Below, piece by piece: positions 12,501-26,040 of a stretch of 64,000 nt of DNA (the stretch's first letter is position 1; each line of letters starts with the position of its first letter). The notes below the pieces were generated by a model. That model had not been told where the DNA came from and ran no database searches. It saw only the letters and a program-made list of their open reading frames with translations. Position numbers and translations under genes: made by a program. Source of the DNA: Tyto alba (Eukaryota > Chordata > Aves > Strigiformes > Tytonidae); NCBI RefSeq assembly GCF_018691265.1, contig NW_024881330.1, positions 17,814,886 to 17,878,885 of the forward strand, given 5' to 3'.

Positions 12501-14045
12501 TTTAAACTTGGGAAGTTAATACACTCTTTTTCTCACATTTTAAATAATAGATAAAAGTTGTTTATTACTGTGGTAAGTTGAGTTATGCACTTAATTTTAA
12601 CTGTTTGGTACACTTCAAATATCTAGATAGATAAGATGATGCAATATATTGTATGCCAGATTGAAGCTTGATCTACCATGCAATCTCATCGAATTCTTAC
12701 TGAAATCCATTAATTTGTATGGTCTATAAATCACTGATAACACTGCCTGTCTTTGATCATCTAATTGAAAATTACAGTTCAATATTTATGTTACATTATT
12801 GTGAATATCACTGAAACCTACAAGAATAAGCAAAAAATTAAATAAGACTAACTAGAGAAATATATTTTCAATATTTATTATGAAAATGAAAGAGTGAATA
12901 GCAAACCAGAACGATGGTTAGAAAATAAAATATAAAATTTATTAAATTATTTTTCACTTTAAATTATTTAAATATCGCATTAATTTTTTTAATGGTCATT
13001 TAGCTATAATTTAAAAAGAAAAAAAAAGCTGCATATATCTATGTCTATAAAAAAAAAAAAACTCAAAACCTTTGTACTCTTATAATCATAGCTCACATCA
13101 TGATATCAGTGAAACTCCCTCTACATAAAAGCCTTTATGCATATTCAAATATAGATATTCATTTGAATTCATAATACCTTGAAAAGCTAAGCCAAGTCCT
13201 CACTTGCATATCACTTTGAAAAATCTTCCCCTTTCAGCATATGGTTAAGATCAGAGAAGTATGTTTGAAAAAATTACGTCTTGGTGGTATGCATATTTTT
13301 TGCATTTATGCCTTTATATCACATTTGCAAGTTTGTAGGTTAGATACATTTTCTCAGTACATGGCAAAATAAATTTAATTTGAAAATATGGAGTAAGAAT
13401 TTTAAAGTAGATTTTTTTTTTTAAGAAATGTCATCAATATTAACTATGCATTTGTAGTTGCATGTCAGATTCTACCAAGTATTAACCAAAGTATTGGCTT
13501 CTCACCATTCATGTGAATGTTTTTCTCCCTCTTTCGTAACTGGAAATTAAAAGAACAGGGATGGATACACAGTTCTTTCAAGTCATTTAGGTGCTTAGCT
13601 GCTGTTTAGGTATTACATTTTGATTGCAGTGATTGTAGTGTTAGGTATTTAAGTATCTTTGAGGACTCCTACCTCAGTGATTTAACGGGTAATTCAGTAA
13701 GTTGTGGAAAGGCAGTGGAGAGATTCTCAGGGCTCTCTACAGAAATCACTGCAAAGATTATCCTCTCTTTCTTTCTTGTTCACATAACATTATTGGACTT
13801 GTTGCACATTGATGAAGCTGGGCCAGTGTTAGTCTTCATATATATTCTCTTACCAGATATTCTTTTGTTTGTAATTATGCTGTTTCGGTGTGCTAGAAAT
13901 ACAGGTGATAAAAGCAGATTACACAGAAACAATTATTATATTTTCTTTTATTTGTCAGGGTCTTATGCACTATGAAGTCAATGGTAAAACTTTTGTCAAC
14001 TTCAGTATTTGTCAGTTTACTTGAAGATCAATTCTTTTTTTCCAG
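9581..14045. other. Unique-looking AT-rich intron sequence
   Basis: No gene or repeat family recognised apart from the TTTA microsatellite and A/T runs. A short stretch near 10390-10580 keeps several CpGs and could be constrained non-coding sequence, but this is weak. Confidence 0.6.
11316..11341. repeat. (TTTA)n microsatellite
   Basis: About six TTTA units. Confidence 0.88.
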
Positions 14046-14180
14046 TGGCTTCACAAGTTAAGGCACCAAACATTTTCATGGGGATTAACGTTGGTCGGCC
14101 TTCTCCCAGATATGCTTTTACCTATGACAATCTGGTTGCGAGAGTGGAAGCAAATAAATCACAAGCAATTGATACAGTAG
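14046..14180 (+). CDS. Candidate alternative (cryptic or unannotated) exon of the CSMD3-like gene
   Basis: Seen directly: a strong acceptor (TTCTTTTTTTCCAG ending at 14045), then an open frame in phase 1, the phase needed here. A donor GTGGAG at 14181 makes the exon 135 nt, or 45 codons, with phase 1 at both ends. Splicing it between the preceding Sushi exon and 17209-17416 would leave the frame intact: the incoming base plus TG forms the first codon, and the final G joins the CT of the CUB exon to give Ala. The encoded segment starts ASQVKAPNIFMGINVG, contains RPSPRYAFTYDN, ends KSQAIDTV, and has no cysteine, unlike CUB or Sushi modules. Three CpGs survive inside an AT-rich intron. A competing donor GTAGGT at 14177 would give 131 nt and shift the frame. 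I do not recognise the peptide, and the standard CSMD domain order has no insert here, so it may be an unused decoy or a conserved non-coding element. Confidence 0.35.
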   Translation, partial: WLHKLRHQTFSWGLTLVGLLPDMLLPMTIWLREWKQINHKQLIQ

Positions 14181-15989
14181 GTGGAGGAATATAGGGACAC
14201 AGCACAGTAATTCTGTTATTTATTGGGCTAATTCTTGCATTACAGAGGCTAAGATGATATCCAGTGTGCTCTTGGTAATATTTACAGCACTTAAATGTAG
14301 TCAGTATTAATTTTATTTGTAGCAAATTTGCTATATGAGTCAGAACAAAATACATGATTGTTTGTCTGGGCCATTATTGCTGATGGTAACAAAATTGCAT
14401 TTGGGCAAAAATCTCTAAACAGATGTGTCTCAGAATAGGGGACATGCTCACTGACACAGCTTGTGTTTTTAACACAGTCACTCTATTTTTTTAAGTATTA
14501 GTAGAGTATATTAACATTTTTAATCAACAGTTTTTTATATTTCTAGGAACTAGGATAGGTTTCTCTATAATTCATTTGTGAAAAGCAAAATAAATTAGTT
14601 CTGCAGTACAGTATTTTCCAAAAGCACTTCTATATTTGAGACTGAGAAAGCTATTCCAAAGTCTTTAGCCTTGCACGGTACTCCTAGTTTTCTGCTTTTA
14701 ATTTGTTACATGATCTGAAAGGCTATTTCACATGCTATTATTTGTCTTTCCAGTGTTCATAAGTTTCAGTAATTTAGCTATGAAAATTTACCTATAAAAA
14801 CTTTTTAAAATCAGTACTTGATAAAGCATATTTCAATCAATATTTTAAAAAAATCAATATACAGACCCTTCAAAATCATTGAACCAGTATGTTACCCATT
14901 GTTTTAACGCACATTTTACGTCTGTGAATTAAGAGTTAAAAATTATTCTCTTTATTGTCCTTAATGCATGAAAACAAAACTTCATTATTACCTTTTTTGT
15001 ATTTTCTTATTCCTTTCACAGTAAAAGACTTGAACCTGTGATGTGATGAGGTTCCTCTGTTTTGTTGTACTTAGTGGGTGCTAAGTACACTGGCTAACTA
15101 GTAAGATTAAATCCAAGATATGTTTGTACTTTACTTTTTCTTATCTGGTCATATAATAATTTAACAGAATTTTTAAGAGACAAAACCTGGTATTTTAAAC
15201 TCTTAAACTACTGTCATTAAGAGATTTCTTAGAGTCATTAAGTTTTTTCTTTCCATTAGAAGTGAGTCATTATGTGTGTCAGAATTCTTTAAAGCTTTTG
15301 TTCTGTGATGTGATACTCCTTAAAAATATTTTTTTTTTTAAATCCTTGTCATTATTTTTTCATCAATATTGACTGGATTTTGGGGCTCTAGGGCAAGTTG
15401 TATTTCTGTTAGCACTCTAATTAAGCAGAAACAAGAATTGCTTTTCAGGCATATTTCAAACATTTCAATAATAATCTAAGTAATATGATATGGTATTTCC
15501 ACCTAGTAACATGGTATTTCTGTGTAAGTTATTTGAAAATAATTCCATTTCTGAAAGCAATAGCACTACATTCACAATCAGCTTAATTTGTTCACATAAA
15601 AAAACTTTGATATGAAAGCCTCAAAACCAATTTTTGAGTTATTAGGCATATATGTACCATTAAGATAGAAGATACACAACATCAGTCATTTGAGAACAGT
15701 TTTCTCATAGAGTTCTGTTGGTGTTAGAACTGATTTTGTACATCTTCAATATTTACTTAGTTTATTCAGCATAAGATTGTATGTTAGAAAATAGAGCATT
15801 ATTGTGTTGGTGTCAAATACTCTTTGACCAGATTCTTTTAGATATGCCACATGTGGAGGATGTAATGTTTAATATCAAATTTACTTATTTAAAGACAGTT
15901 GATGTTACACAAGACTTCTATTTTAGCAGAGTAATATAAAACATATTGCATAACATCACAAATGTAGGTTACACTTAGCAAAATATATA

Positions 15990-16460
15990 GCAATTACAAT
16001 ATAGTTTTATCACAATACCAGTGTGATTACCATTACAAGTATCTATAATGTGCTCACCATCACAACACTGGGCGTTCGCAATCACTGGAAAGAATACATG
16101 GGATGAAGATGGCTCAAGCCCATTGATCTCTTTGAAGTTCCTTCATTAGTTTTCTATTTTTTATACTTCATTTTGGGCTGAGCCATGTATTCACTCTGCT
16201 CATGCTGGTCTGGCTAACTCAGGGAGATATTCACGCTCTTGATGAATTCAGGGAGAAATAATTCCACCACCAGTTAATCCACTCAACTGCTGATAGCTGT
16301 TTATCTAAAACAAAGGCCACCCTCTGGTCCACTTTGTGATGAGATAAAAGTCAGTCTTTGCACAGCTGTGCTCATTCATACTCTGCATTATTCCCTGAAC
16401 TTTATGGGTACATCACCCTTGACCATCTCCTCTGAGCCTTCTTCCATTTTAGGTGTTTAT
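15990..16460. other. GC-richer intron patch, unidentified
   Basis: This block has higher GC than its flanks, with GGGCGTTCGCAATCACTGG and GGTCCACTTTGTGATGAGAT. It reads like a decayed interspersed repeat, but no ends or family could be assigned. Confidence 0.4.
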
Positions 16461-17162
16461 TGGTGTATTCATAACCAAAAATAATTAGTTGTGTAATTGG
16501 TCAAATAATTTAATGGTTATTCACATATCATGAAAAATGTATTCCTATGGTCAAATTTGAAATACTTGATCTACTAGAAGTTACACTCCGTAAAATTACT
16601 ATCTTGTAAACATCTTAATTTTGAAAATGTCTTGCATCTGACATTTGGAAAATCACCTGTGAATGGATTTGGTATGAAGACTGATTATCTGTTTGAAAAT
16701 TGGAAAAATATTATTGGAGAATAAACTTAAACATCACTAGATGTTCCCTAAAATAAAATATGATAATATAATTAGCATAGGATAGGTAATATTCTCATGC
16801 TTCTTTTCTCAGAATAATGTAACTGCTTCACATCACGTGCCAGACTGCATATAATAGGGACTCAACTCAACTTGCTTTATGAAAACATTTTTGGTTAAAG
16901 CAAAAGAGGAAATAATGAAATTTTTGCATGCTCTTGTAAAGTGAGTGAAACAATGCCAGTGAAAATGATAAATAGTAGATTGTAAAAAATATGTATTGGC
17001 ACTAGTATAATAATTTTAAAATAACTGAAATCTGAAGCAATTACTTATTAACACCTTAACTTTCCAACAGAATTCCAAGTTTAACATGTTAAAAAACTTT
17101 AAGCAATTTTTTACCTAAAAGTAATGAACTACTATTCTCAGCAAGAAAGTATATTTTTCTAA

Positions 17163-17417
<255 letters not shown>

Positions 17418-20400
17418 TAAGCCAACTATTGCAATTTTAATGTTGTGGAAAAAAAAAAAAAAAGATGATGAAATGTGGAAGGATAATTCCTGTTACTTTT
17501 CCATTTGCCAATAAGTAGTCTTGTTGAAAACAAACAAAAACCACCAGTAATGGTTGTCACTATGGCATGAATGTTGATATTGTATTTGCAGCCTTAAAAT
17601 AATTTCCAAATATATTTCAAGGGTGTAATATTGAGATGAAAGGCACTGTAGACTCATTCACCTCATTGTTTATAGGTCTAACCATTCTGACCATTATTGT
17701 ATTAAAAATGTATATATTTAGAAACAGAATGGACTGTTGTACTGGTACGGATTGGTGGAGCCTTCAGGGAATTTCATGTCAGAAAGTGAATGACATGGAG
17801 TCCTTTCAGCACAGGGCTGGGGAAGTAGCATTCGTCACACTTGTTGGTCACAGCTTCTCTCTGGAGGAGTTTCTGCACAGAGAACTGTATACGTGGTCTC
17901 ACTAAATATTATGATGTTGCTGGGTATGGCTGGTGTTATGCTCATCTAGAAAATTCCATCCTGTTCTGTGAGATACAACACCTTGAGCTAAGTAGCCACA
18001 GCACTGTTTAATTTTGGTTTTATTTCAAATGTACTACCTTTAGAGAGTATTTTTGTTTGTTTGTTGACTTAGCAGTAGTGACAATGTTTTTGCTAGACTG
18101 GCTTCTGCAATTCTTGATGTGTAGATGTTTTGATAGAACAAGTAGAAGAAATAAAATAGTAAACAACCTCTTTCAAGATCAGGTTCAGTTAAGTAGAAAA
18201 AATAAATTATACATTCTGTGGTTTTCTAGCCTGGTAGCTTTATGGTAACACAGCATCACACTACTCAAGAAGCACGTGAATATGACAAATTCTTGTGTTT
18301 GTTATATTGCTTTAAATACACTATTGGTTCACAAAAAAAAAAGACGTATACAAAACCATGAATAACAGTGATGTTCTCCAGTAAAATTTTAAGCTCTTAA
18401 CTGGTTCATAAAGCATTATGAAGTTTCTGCAAAAAAGAGGCATTTGAAAAACAGGTGATACAAGAGGCGGTTGGCTAGCCACATTAAAGTCAGTAGAGTC
18501 TTGCTTTCTTATTATCAATACAAAACCCCACTAAACATAGCATATACCAAATAAAGTAAATTATTTTAAATTTTATAATAAGAAAATATTCCAAATTAAA
18601 TAATTACAATATTTTGAAAGCATCAGTCTCAGCTTCTACAAGTGATGCTTGTAAGTAATATTCCTTACTACTTCAGGATATAGTAGAAACCTATACACTA
18701 AGTCTCAGCTTTAACAAATAGTATTTCATTGTTCAAGTTAATTCAAACTGCCACCTACGTAGTTAATTGCCTGTATTAGAATATTACTTAATTGCCATTG
18801 AGTTTTTCAGGTTGTTAAACTGAAATCTTTTGAACTAGCTGTCAGCTAAAATAATTTTTAAAAAATAATTTATAATAACTATTAGTGAGTTAACACCAAT
18901 GACATACAGACAATATGAATCACTTGAAAAGCTAAATGTGCATTCAGTTATTCTTCAATGTGTTTTATATATGCAGTTATGATCTTCAAACAATGATTTC
19001 ATTTTTTTTCTGCAAAAGGCCTTGACTATATTTAAATGATATAATAAGATTATTTTATATGGAAATTCTCATATTATCTGTTTACAAAACATAAACAATT
19101 ACAATGCTAATTTAATAATTCATCACGTAAAGAAGCATAATGAGAACATATTCTTTTTTTAGCTTGTCATTTATATTCCCTAAATTAGACTGGTGTATTC
19201 AGTTATGTAAAAGTATCCCCCCATATGTTAGGAAAAATAGATTTGGAAAGATTAATTAACATCAATTTGTTGATTAGATTTACAGTGGTAATACTTTATA
19301 TTCCCTTAGACTATAGCTTGAAGTTTAGTTCAAGATATCTTAGTTTATAAAGTCTACATAGAAATATACTTCTAAACCTAAAAACAGATTCTTGATCTTT
19401 CATTCTGGAAAACAAATTGTACATAATTTGTAAAACTACTGAAAAAATATCAGTTGATCTGGATAGTAAGTAGTATTAAAAAATAACTTCTTAGACATTT
19501 TGTTGCTTTACGTGACTATTACACATTTTAAAAAAACCTCAAACTTTTCATCTGCACATTTTCTGCGTAACAGAATCTTCCTACTTTTTGGTTCTAAGTA
19601 AAACAATGAGCTAGAACATACATCAAGTAGATATGGGGTTATCTGCGAGACAAGACATGGAATTCTTTATTAAGTGCTAACTTTCAATAGTTTACCAGTC
19701 AGTCATTATAATATTTCAGTTATGCCAAGTCTTTCCTTTAAGAAAATCTTGATAGGCCATTTTCATTTAAGTAGTGGGAAAAAATTGCATAGATGTCCTT
19801 CAGTTTTTTGTTGTTTGATGTGAAGGGCTGATTCTGACATTTGCTAACTTGAATTGAATGAAGGTGTTCTTTCCATTTGGGAAGTGAAACTGAGATAAAA
19901 TTATTAGTTTGAGGAAACAATTTTCCCCATTTTTTTTCTTGATAAAACAAAACAAAACAAAACTAATATCAAATGAAATGTTCTATTTTGCCTAAGTGAA
20001 AAGTTAAGGTTTGAGACATTTGTTGGTGAAATAAATAGCAATGTCATTATGGGATATTTTATCCAGCATATGGAAGTTCAGAGTTAAATACTCTAAGAGT
20101 ATTCTGAGTGTTCAGTTAAAGAGTTTTCTAATGCTTGCCTCTAGGATACTTTGGTTGGAATGTTTCAGTCTCTTATCCACTGTTGATCACTTCTAATGGA
20201 ATATTTAATAATCACTGAGCAGAAAACTGGAACAGTTCTCTAGGCTGCTTTGACATGTGTATTCTGGATTCCAGCAAGTATTCTAGTCTGAATTGTTAAA
20301 ACAATTGTTAAGATTCTAGTTAAATTCTATAGGCAAATAAGTAGAACCTCCTTCCCAAAATATTCTAGGAAAGACTTTAGAGCAGTCACCTGATGAGAGC

Positions 20401-20550
20401 GGGTGAGGGTGGAAAGTATATATTTCATACTGTTCTAGGCAAAGATCTTAAATCTGTATCTTCTATTCCTGAATAACAGCTTCCTTTAGCTGTTGTTGAA
20501 AAACATGTTGACAATTTTTCCTCTTACATATTTGAAGAGTTTGGTTATTA

Positions 20551-20648
20551 CAAAAAAAAAAAAAAACAACCAAACAAACAAAAAAAAAAAAAAACAAAAA
20601 ACAAACCAAAACCACAACAAAACAAAAAAAGCAAAAACAAAAACAAAG
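20551..20648. repeat. A-rich / (CAAA)n simple repeat, about 100 bp
   Basis: A runs of up to 16 with interspersed C. It could be an old poly(A) tail, but no retrocopy was recognised upstream. Confidence 0.9.
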
Positions 20649-20928
20649 GTATTAGACTAATTGAACTTGAAATAATGATTAGTTTTGAATTAACCAATTT
20701 GGTGGATAGACTGGAAAGTTATAGAAAATAATGGCTATCATAAAGTATATGCTTAGGGATGTCATTAAGATAACTACTACTGTACAAAGACCGCAATGTC
20801 TTTTCAAAGAACAGATTATGCACATTTTTTATTATTTGGTAACATGAAGATGTGCATTAATGTGAAAGTGTTTGAGAGTTTAACAGTATTTCAAATGTTG
20901 TAGGAAAAATGTACTTCACTTCTACCAT

Positions 20929-20939
20929 GACAAAAAAAC

Positions 20940-20972
<33 letters not shown>

Positions 20973-20974
20973 CA
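20929..20974. repeat. (CAAAA)/(CAAA)n simple repeat
   Basis: Tandem CAAAA then CAAA units and a terminal A run. Confidence 0.9.
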
Positions 20975-22705
20975 CCAAACTTTTCAGCTCTGTTCTCTCT
21001 GAGTAAGTGTTCTAAGAAAATCTTTGTGTAGCGTTCTAACACTGCACCCACCTACCACTGACATATTCACACAAATTATTAAGACATCTAAGTACTGTGT
21101 TACGACAGATAAATTTGAAATATGATGTAATTACTCCTTAAAAAAAAAAAAAAACAACAAAACCCTCACTTCTCTCTTACTGATACTGTACTTTTAGGTA
21201 TTTCAAAATGTTTCCTGTTTAAGTTTCCTAAAATGTAAAGGAGACTTAGAATTTTTGACAGTACATTGCAGTATTTTATTGTTTAGTCTATTACTCTGCT
21301 TCTTATATTAGCCAAATTATATTTTTTCCTGTATAAATCTAGATACAATGTAAAATGTTACATAATGAATTAAATTTGTGTTGGTGAAACCATAGGCACT
21401 TTATTTCTGTTCTGAAACACATTTAAATATTTTATTGTTTGATATTGCATATTTTGTGCATCATATCAATTGTGTTAAAAAAGACTAGCTATTAGAGAAC
21501 AATGGCTAGTAAAATTAATTTCACCCTTGCAACAGTGATTAGCACATTTTTTTTCCAGTAGAAGCACTCCCTTTGTGTTCATTTGAAATATTCTGTAGAG
21601 AATGAAATTACATTTTGTGAAAAAAATCTTTCCTTTAACTTTATGTGCAACAAAAAGAATCCTGTTTTAAAAGGTTTTGTCTGAGATACTTAAAACTTTT
21701 TTGATCTTTACAATAAACTTCTTCAAGATAATCTGTTAGCTTAAGACTCCCTTGTGGGCTGTATGGATGAGAAACAATAAGAACACAAAAATATATGTCT
21801 TTAGGTTGCCAAATCAGAATTTATTCGAAGTAACTAGTTATTTGTTTCTTATCAATTTGGATCTATCCTTGACTTGGGAACATTCCTGATGAACTTTACA
21901 ATGTATACGGTGTGTTTCAATTCAATTTTTTTATATTGCGAACGTAGTTTGTTTATTCTTCTGTATAGCACAACTAAGGACAATTTAATGATCACACTAT
22001 GCTCATTAGAAATCTATAGCAATCATAACTTCCCTGTAAGAGTTTCAAAGAAAAATATTTGAAAGCACCTAGTCCTAAATAAATAGTATCAGTGTACGGA
22101 ATGACCAGTAGGTTTAAACACAACGTTCTTGAATTTCAGAGTAGATTCTATTTTACATTTTATAAGAGGATAATTACATTTTAACTTCAAGTGCTGTCAT
22201 AATGTTGCACTTGCTGGCTTTTTTCTGACTCCAAGATTACAAACTTCCTTAATGAACTTTTAAAATATTAGTAGTATGTTCAGAGAGCGGTTAGTCAAAT
22301 AATATACAGTGTTTTATAGAAAAAAAATATGCTTAAATAAATATTCATAGAAAATAAGATTTATGTTAAATAAAGGTAGTTTACCTCTAAATTAAATAAA
22401 TTTCACTGAGAAAAAAATAATTTTATAAAGTTTTGGTGATGATGAAGCATGGTATTGCAGTAATATTTGAACATCATTGAGAATAGCTGTTTTGGATCAG
22501 TAAATGTTTATGTTTGGAGTTCAGTGTCTGATAGCGGCAACAGCAGTTGCTTAGGAAAAGCGTAGAAAACACCAGAATGATACAGTGTGCTCTTCCTCCT
22601 TGTGTATATTTTCAGCTTCTCTAGTTAGTAATTTAGGAACTTATTGAACCAACACTTAAAAACATGCATTAAATAGCTGTAAATTGATCTTTCTTTTGTT
22701 AATTA

Positions 22706-22733
22706 GTCATTCTTCAAGGGTCATTCTTCAAGA
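22706..22733. repeat. 14-bp tandem duplication
   Basis: GTCATTCTTCAAGG is followed directly by GTCATTCTTCAAGA. Two units. Confidence 0.9.
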
Positions 22734-23804
22734 CCCCATGGAAAGTAACAGATCAGATGTTTTGTTTTGGTTTATTTTTTTTGAATATCCAAGCACGCTG
22801 TATCAGTGAGCTCCCTGTTATCCACAGAATCATGTATTCCTTAAAATAACCTTAACTGATGTGTCAGTCATAACTTTCCTCTATAGAAGCCGTATCGTCT
22901 GTTTCCTTGCATTCATCCCTATATATACAAATTCTCTTTCTTTTTACCATTTTAATCAGTTCTCTAAAGTAATGAGGCATATCAGCCTGTGGCTTGCTCT
23001 CTACTTTGAATTAACTTTAGCTTCTCACTTTCCTCCCAAGTCCTGGATACATGGTCATCAATGTTGTGTGAGGATCTGTTTTTCCCAAGACTCTCCTCTC
23101 CCTGAGACTGAATCAAATACAGTTGTGGGATCAATATGTCCTAGGTTCCACCTCAGTTGGCAGTATGAACAAGAATATGTTGGGCTCATCTACATTATTC
23201 ATAATGTAATCATTGATCCCTATTCCAGGATGGCACTATGCTTTTAGATAACATCATGCATTTTCACACACTTGTAGCCTTTATACCATGTTGTAATAAC
23301 ATCACCCCGGAGGTTTACAATACACATGACAACAGCACATTACCGCAGACATTTTGAGCAGTAAGAACAGAAAAAAAAAATATATCTTAGAACAGTGTAG
23401 AAGGGTCCAGAGGAAATTTTGCCCAAGTGTTATGAAGCATGAATGTTGCCCATTCACTCAAGAGGAGCCTTAGGTAGTATCACTCCACATTCATGGCCTC
23501 ATGCCCTGGGATCATTACTTGGGACAATTGGTTTTAGCACTGTAGGCCTCCTGTAATATCTAGAATACAGAGCCTCTCATGTGTTATTTTCTATGTCTTT
23601 GCTGTCATTTGCAATTTAATGATGGAGAAAATTAGTATTTCCTGACTCTTAATTCCATTTTACTAGTGCTATGAAAGAACAAAATGATAAACATTCGGTA
23701 CTTTGCAGAACTTGTAAGCAATATTAGTGAAGAGTACATCAACTAGCTCTAATTAAAAGCAAAGTGAGGATGAGCAGACAGATGATAGTTATTATGGAAA
23801 AGGA

Positions 23805-23827
23805 TTTTTTTTTTTTTTTTTTTTTTT
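23805..23827. repeat. T23 homopolymer
   Basis: Uninterrupted run of T. Confidence 0.9.
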
Positions 23828-25779
23828 GGAGAGGAAGATGCAGTTATTTCATGTTAGACATCTACATGGTAATTTTTAAGTGCCAGTTCAGTTACAATAA
23901 AAATTAGCCTTCAGGAGGCATTTAAAAATTATACTGTTGTTGACGATTAACCTACAACAGAAATATGCATTAACACAACAGATTCTCAATCATATCTTTA
24001 TAACAAAACAGTGATTTTATTTATGCAACCATCCAGTGTCTGAATAGGTTAGATTTATTTTCAGTCAACATACTTGATCAGATGGTCATATATAAGGCTA
24101 CAGAGGAAAAGAGGAAAACCTTTGCCTGACATAAATGTAGCAGCACAGGGATAGAAAATCATACCTTGACAGTACGAGTACCAATGAAAATAATAATGTG
24201 TTGGAGAAAAAGCCAAAACAGACAAGACAAGAAGCAGAGGTATTCATAGGCAGAGATTAAAATGGGGGGGAAAACCCCACCTCAGACCCAGCAATTTTTT
24301 TCCTGAAAAATCACTTCAAAGTACAAGGTGACAAGTACAGTGGTTTCTTTTTAATTAACGAAGACTGTTGACACTACCTTAGATATTATTACCATTTTCT
24401 CACTAGTTATTATACAAAGTTTTTAAATCCGTGCTTAATGCTCAGAGAAAAGACTCAAAAAGTAATGTTTATGAGTAATATCATCTTAATAAGGATGTTA
24501 AATGACCCAGAAGATAAGTGGTTTGTAATCTGAAAAATTTGAGTTCAAATTTAAAGAATAGTCAAATAGATGGAAAAAATTATTCACTTAGTCTGGCAAA
24601 CAAAATGCAGTCATAAGTATCTGCTGAAAAATGATTAACAGAGTGTTTGTTTACTGGATAGAATTCATTTTTTACTGGATTTAATGGCAAAAAAAAAAAA
24701 TAGATGTAACTGCAAAAAATCAACCAAGTTTTTGAATGCCGAAGTCCTTCACCCCTTCTAAAACAGGAAATAGAAGATAATGGAGATAGTGATTAGAACA
24801 AGGTAAACAGAAAGTCAGGAATAGGAGGAATACTAATGCTAAAAATATTGTATAATTTGAGTCTTTCGTAATCCATGCAGTATGCATTATAGTTTTCATC
24901 ATCTTTTTCTGAAGGACTGAGAACAGAAATGAAGTGGTTTGCTTTCTTGGAGAAAAAAACTTTCCATAGAAACCAGGTACTTCTGTCCTTTTGGTTTTGC
25001 CTCTGTGGTTTGATATTGTACATGACTGTTCAGCATTTCACCTGAGGCATTTCTATTGTGGTTATTCAGAGCAGACCAAGAAGCACAGTGCATTTCATAA
25101 TGTGTAGGGTCAGGCCCAATTGTAGTGTTAGGAGGGCAATTTGTTACAGTGATTGTGGAGGCTAATGGCATGTTTTTCATTGTTCTGTTGTGTGATTCCA
25201 TTTGGTAACCATAATTTTAAAAGGACTTTGAAACGGACTTATATCTGGTACTCTCAAAATGCATACTGAAACATGAAAAAGATTTGAATCTAAGAGATGA
25301 AAAAGTTATCAAATAACTTGTTCAACAATAGAGGTGGAGGCTTCTCTGTGTTATTTTGTACTATTTGTTCTTGTATGTTTTTGAAGAAATAGAAGGCCCT
25401 TCCATAGTACCCTGTTCTAGTGATTTTTTTCTGTATTAATTTCTCAGATTGTACTTAAAAGTGTAGTGCACAAACATGTCTCAAACTTTTCAGGCAGAAC
25501 AGAGACATGTAGCCATGGGTTATATGATCAAAATCTTCATTCTGTCACTTAACAGTAAAGACCTTGAAATCTATGCTTTTTTAAAAATACATATTTAGTT
25601 ACTTTGTGATGCATACAATAAATAGACTCAGTCCTTAATAAAGGCAGAATCTGACCTTAGGAAACTGTCATATCCAAGAAAATAAAAATAAACTGAAGGT
25701 GTAAATCAAGAGTTTAATCCTGGATTTCAATATGTTACGTATGTGTCTACATAATAAGGTTGTAAGGGAACACAAAACA

Positions 25780-26040
25780 GAATGATAGAATATTATAATC
25801 AGGATAATTCAACATGGAAGGGAATTCAGGAGATGTCTAGTCAAACCTACTGCTGAAAGCAGGCTCAGCTCTGAGGTGAGACAGGGTAGTTCAGGGCTTT
25901 ATCCAGATTGGTCTTGAAAACCTCCAAAAATGGAGACTGCAGAACCTGCGTGGGCAACTTTCTTCAATGCCTCACTGCCCTTGTTGAGGAAAAGCTTTTC
26001 CTTTTTTTCCTTATTTGGAAATCATTGTCTACAGTCAGAA
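25780..26040 (-). mobile_element. CR1 LINE 3' end, antisense
   Basis: It starts with GAATGATAGAAT, a decayed form of the CR1 3' terminal ATTCTATG-type repeat in reverse complement. It then gives CATGGAAGGGAATTCAGGAG, GTTCAGGGCTTTATCCAG, TTGGTCTTGAAAACCTCC, GGGCAACTTTCTTCAATGCC and TCACTGCCCTTGTTGAGG. This order is the typical 5'-truncated CR1 tail on the minus strand. Similarity fades after about 26040. Confidence 0.8.

Larger units (their letters stand above)
17640..25770. other. Unique-looking AT-rich intron sequence
   Basis: Simple repeats aside, no exon, RNA gene or repeat family was recognised. The 128-codon frame at 22861-23247 has no recognisable domain, and there is no support for a coding exon there. 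Confidence 0.6.

Noticed and set aside
22861..23247. 128-codon frame
   Set aside because: No domain and no splice context in the gene's phase. A chance frame is the simplest reading, although an old repeat cannot be excluded.
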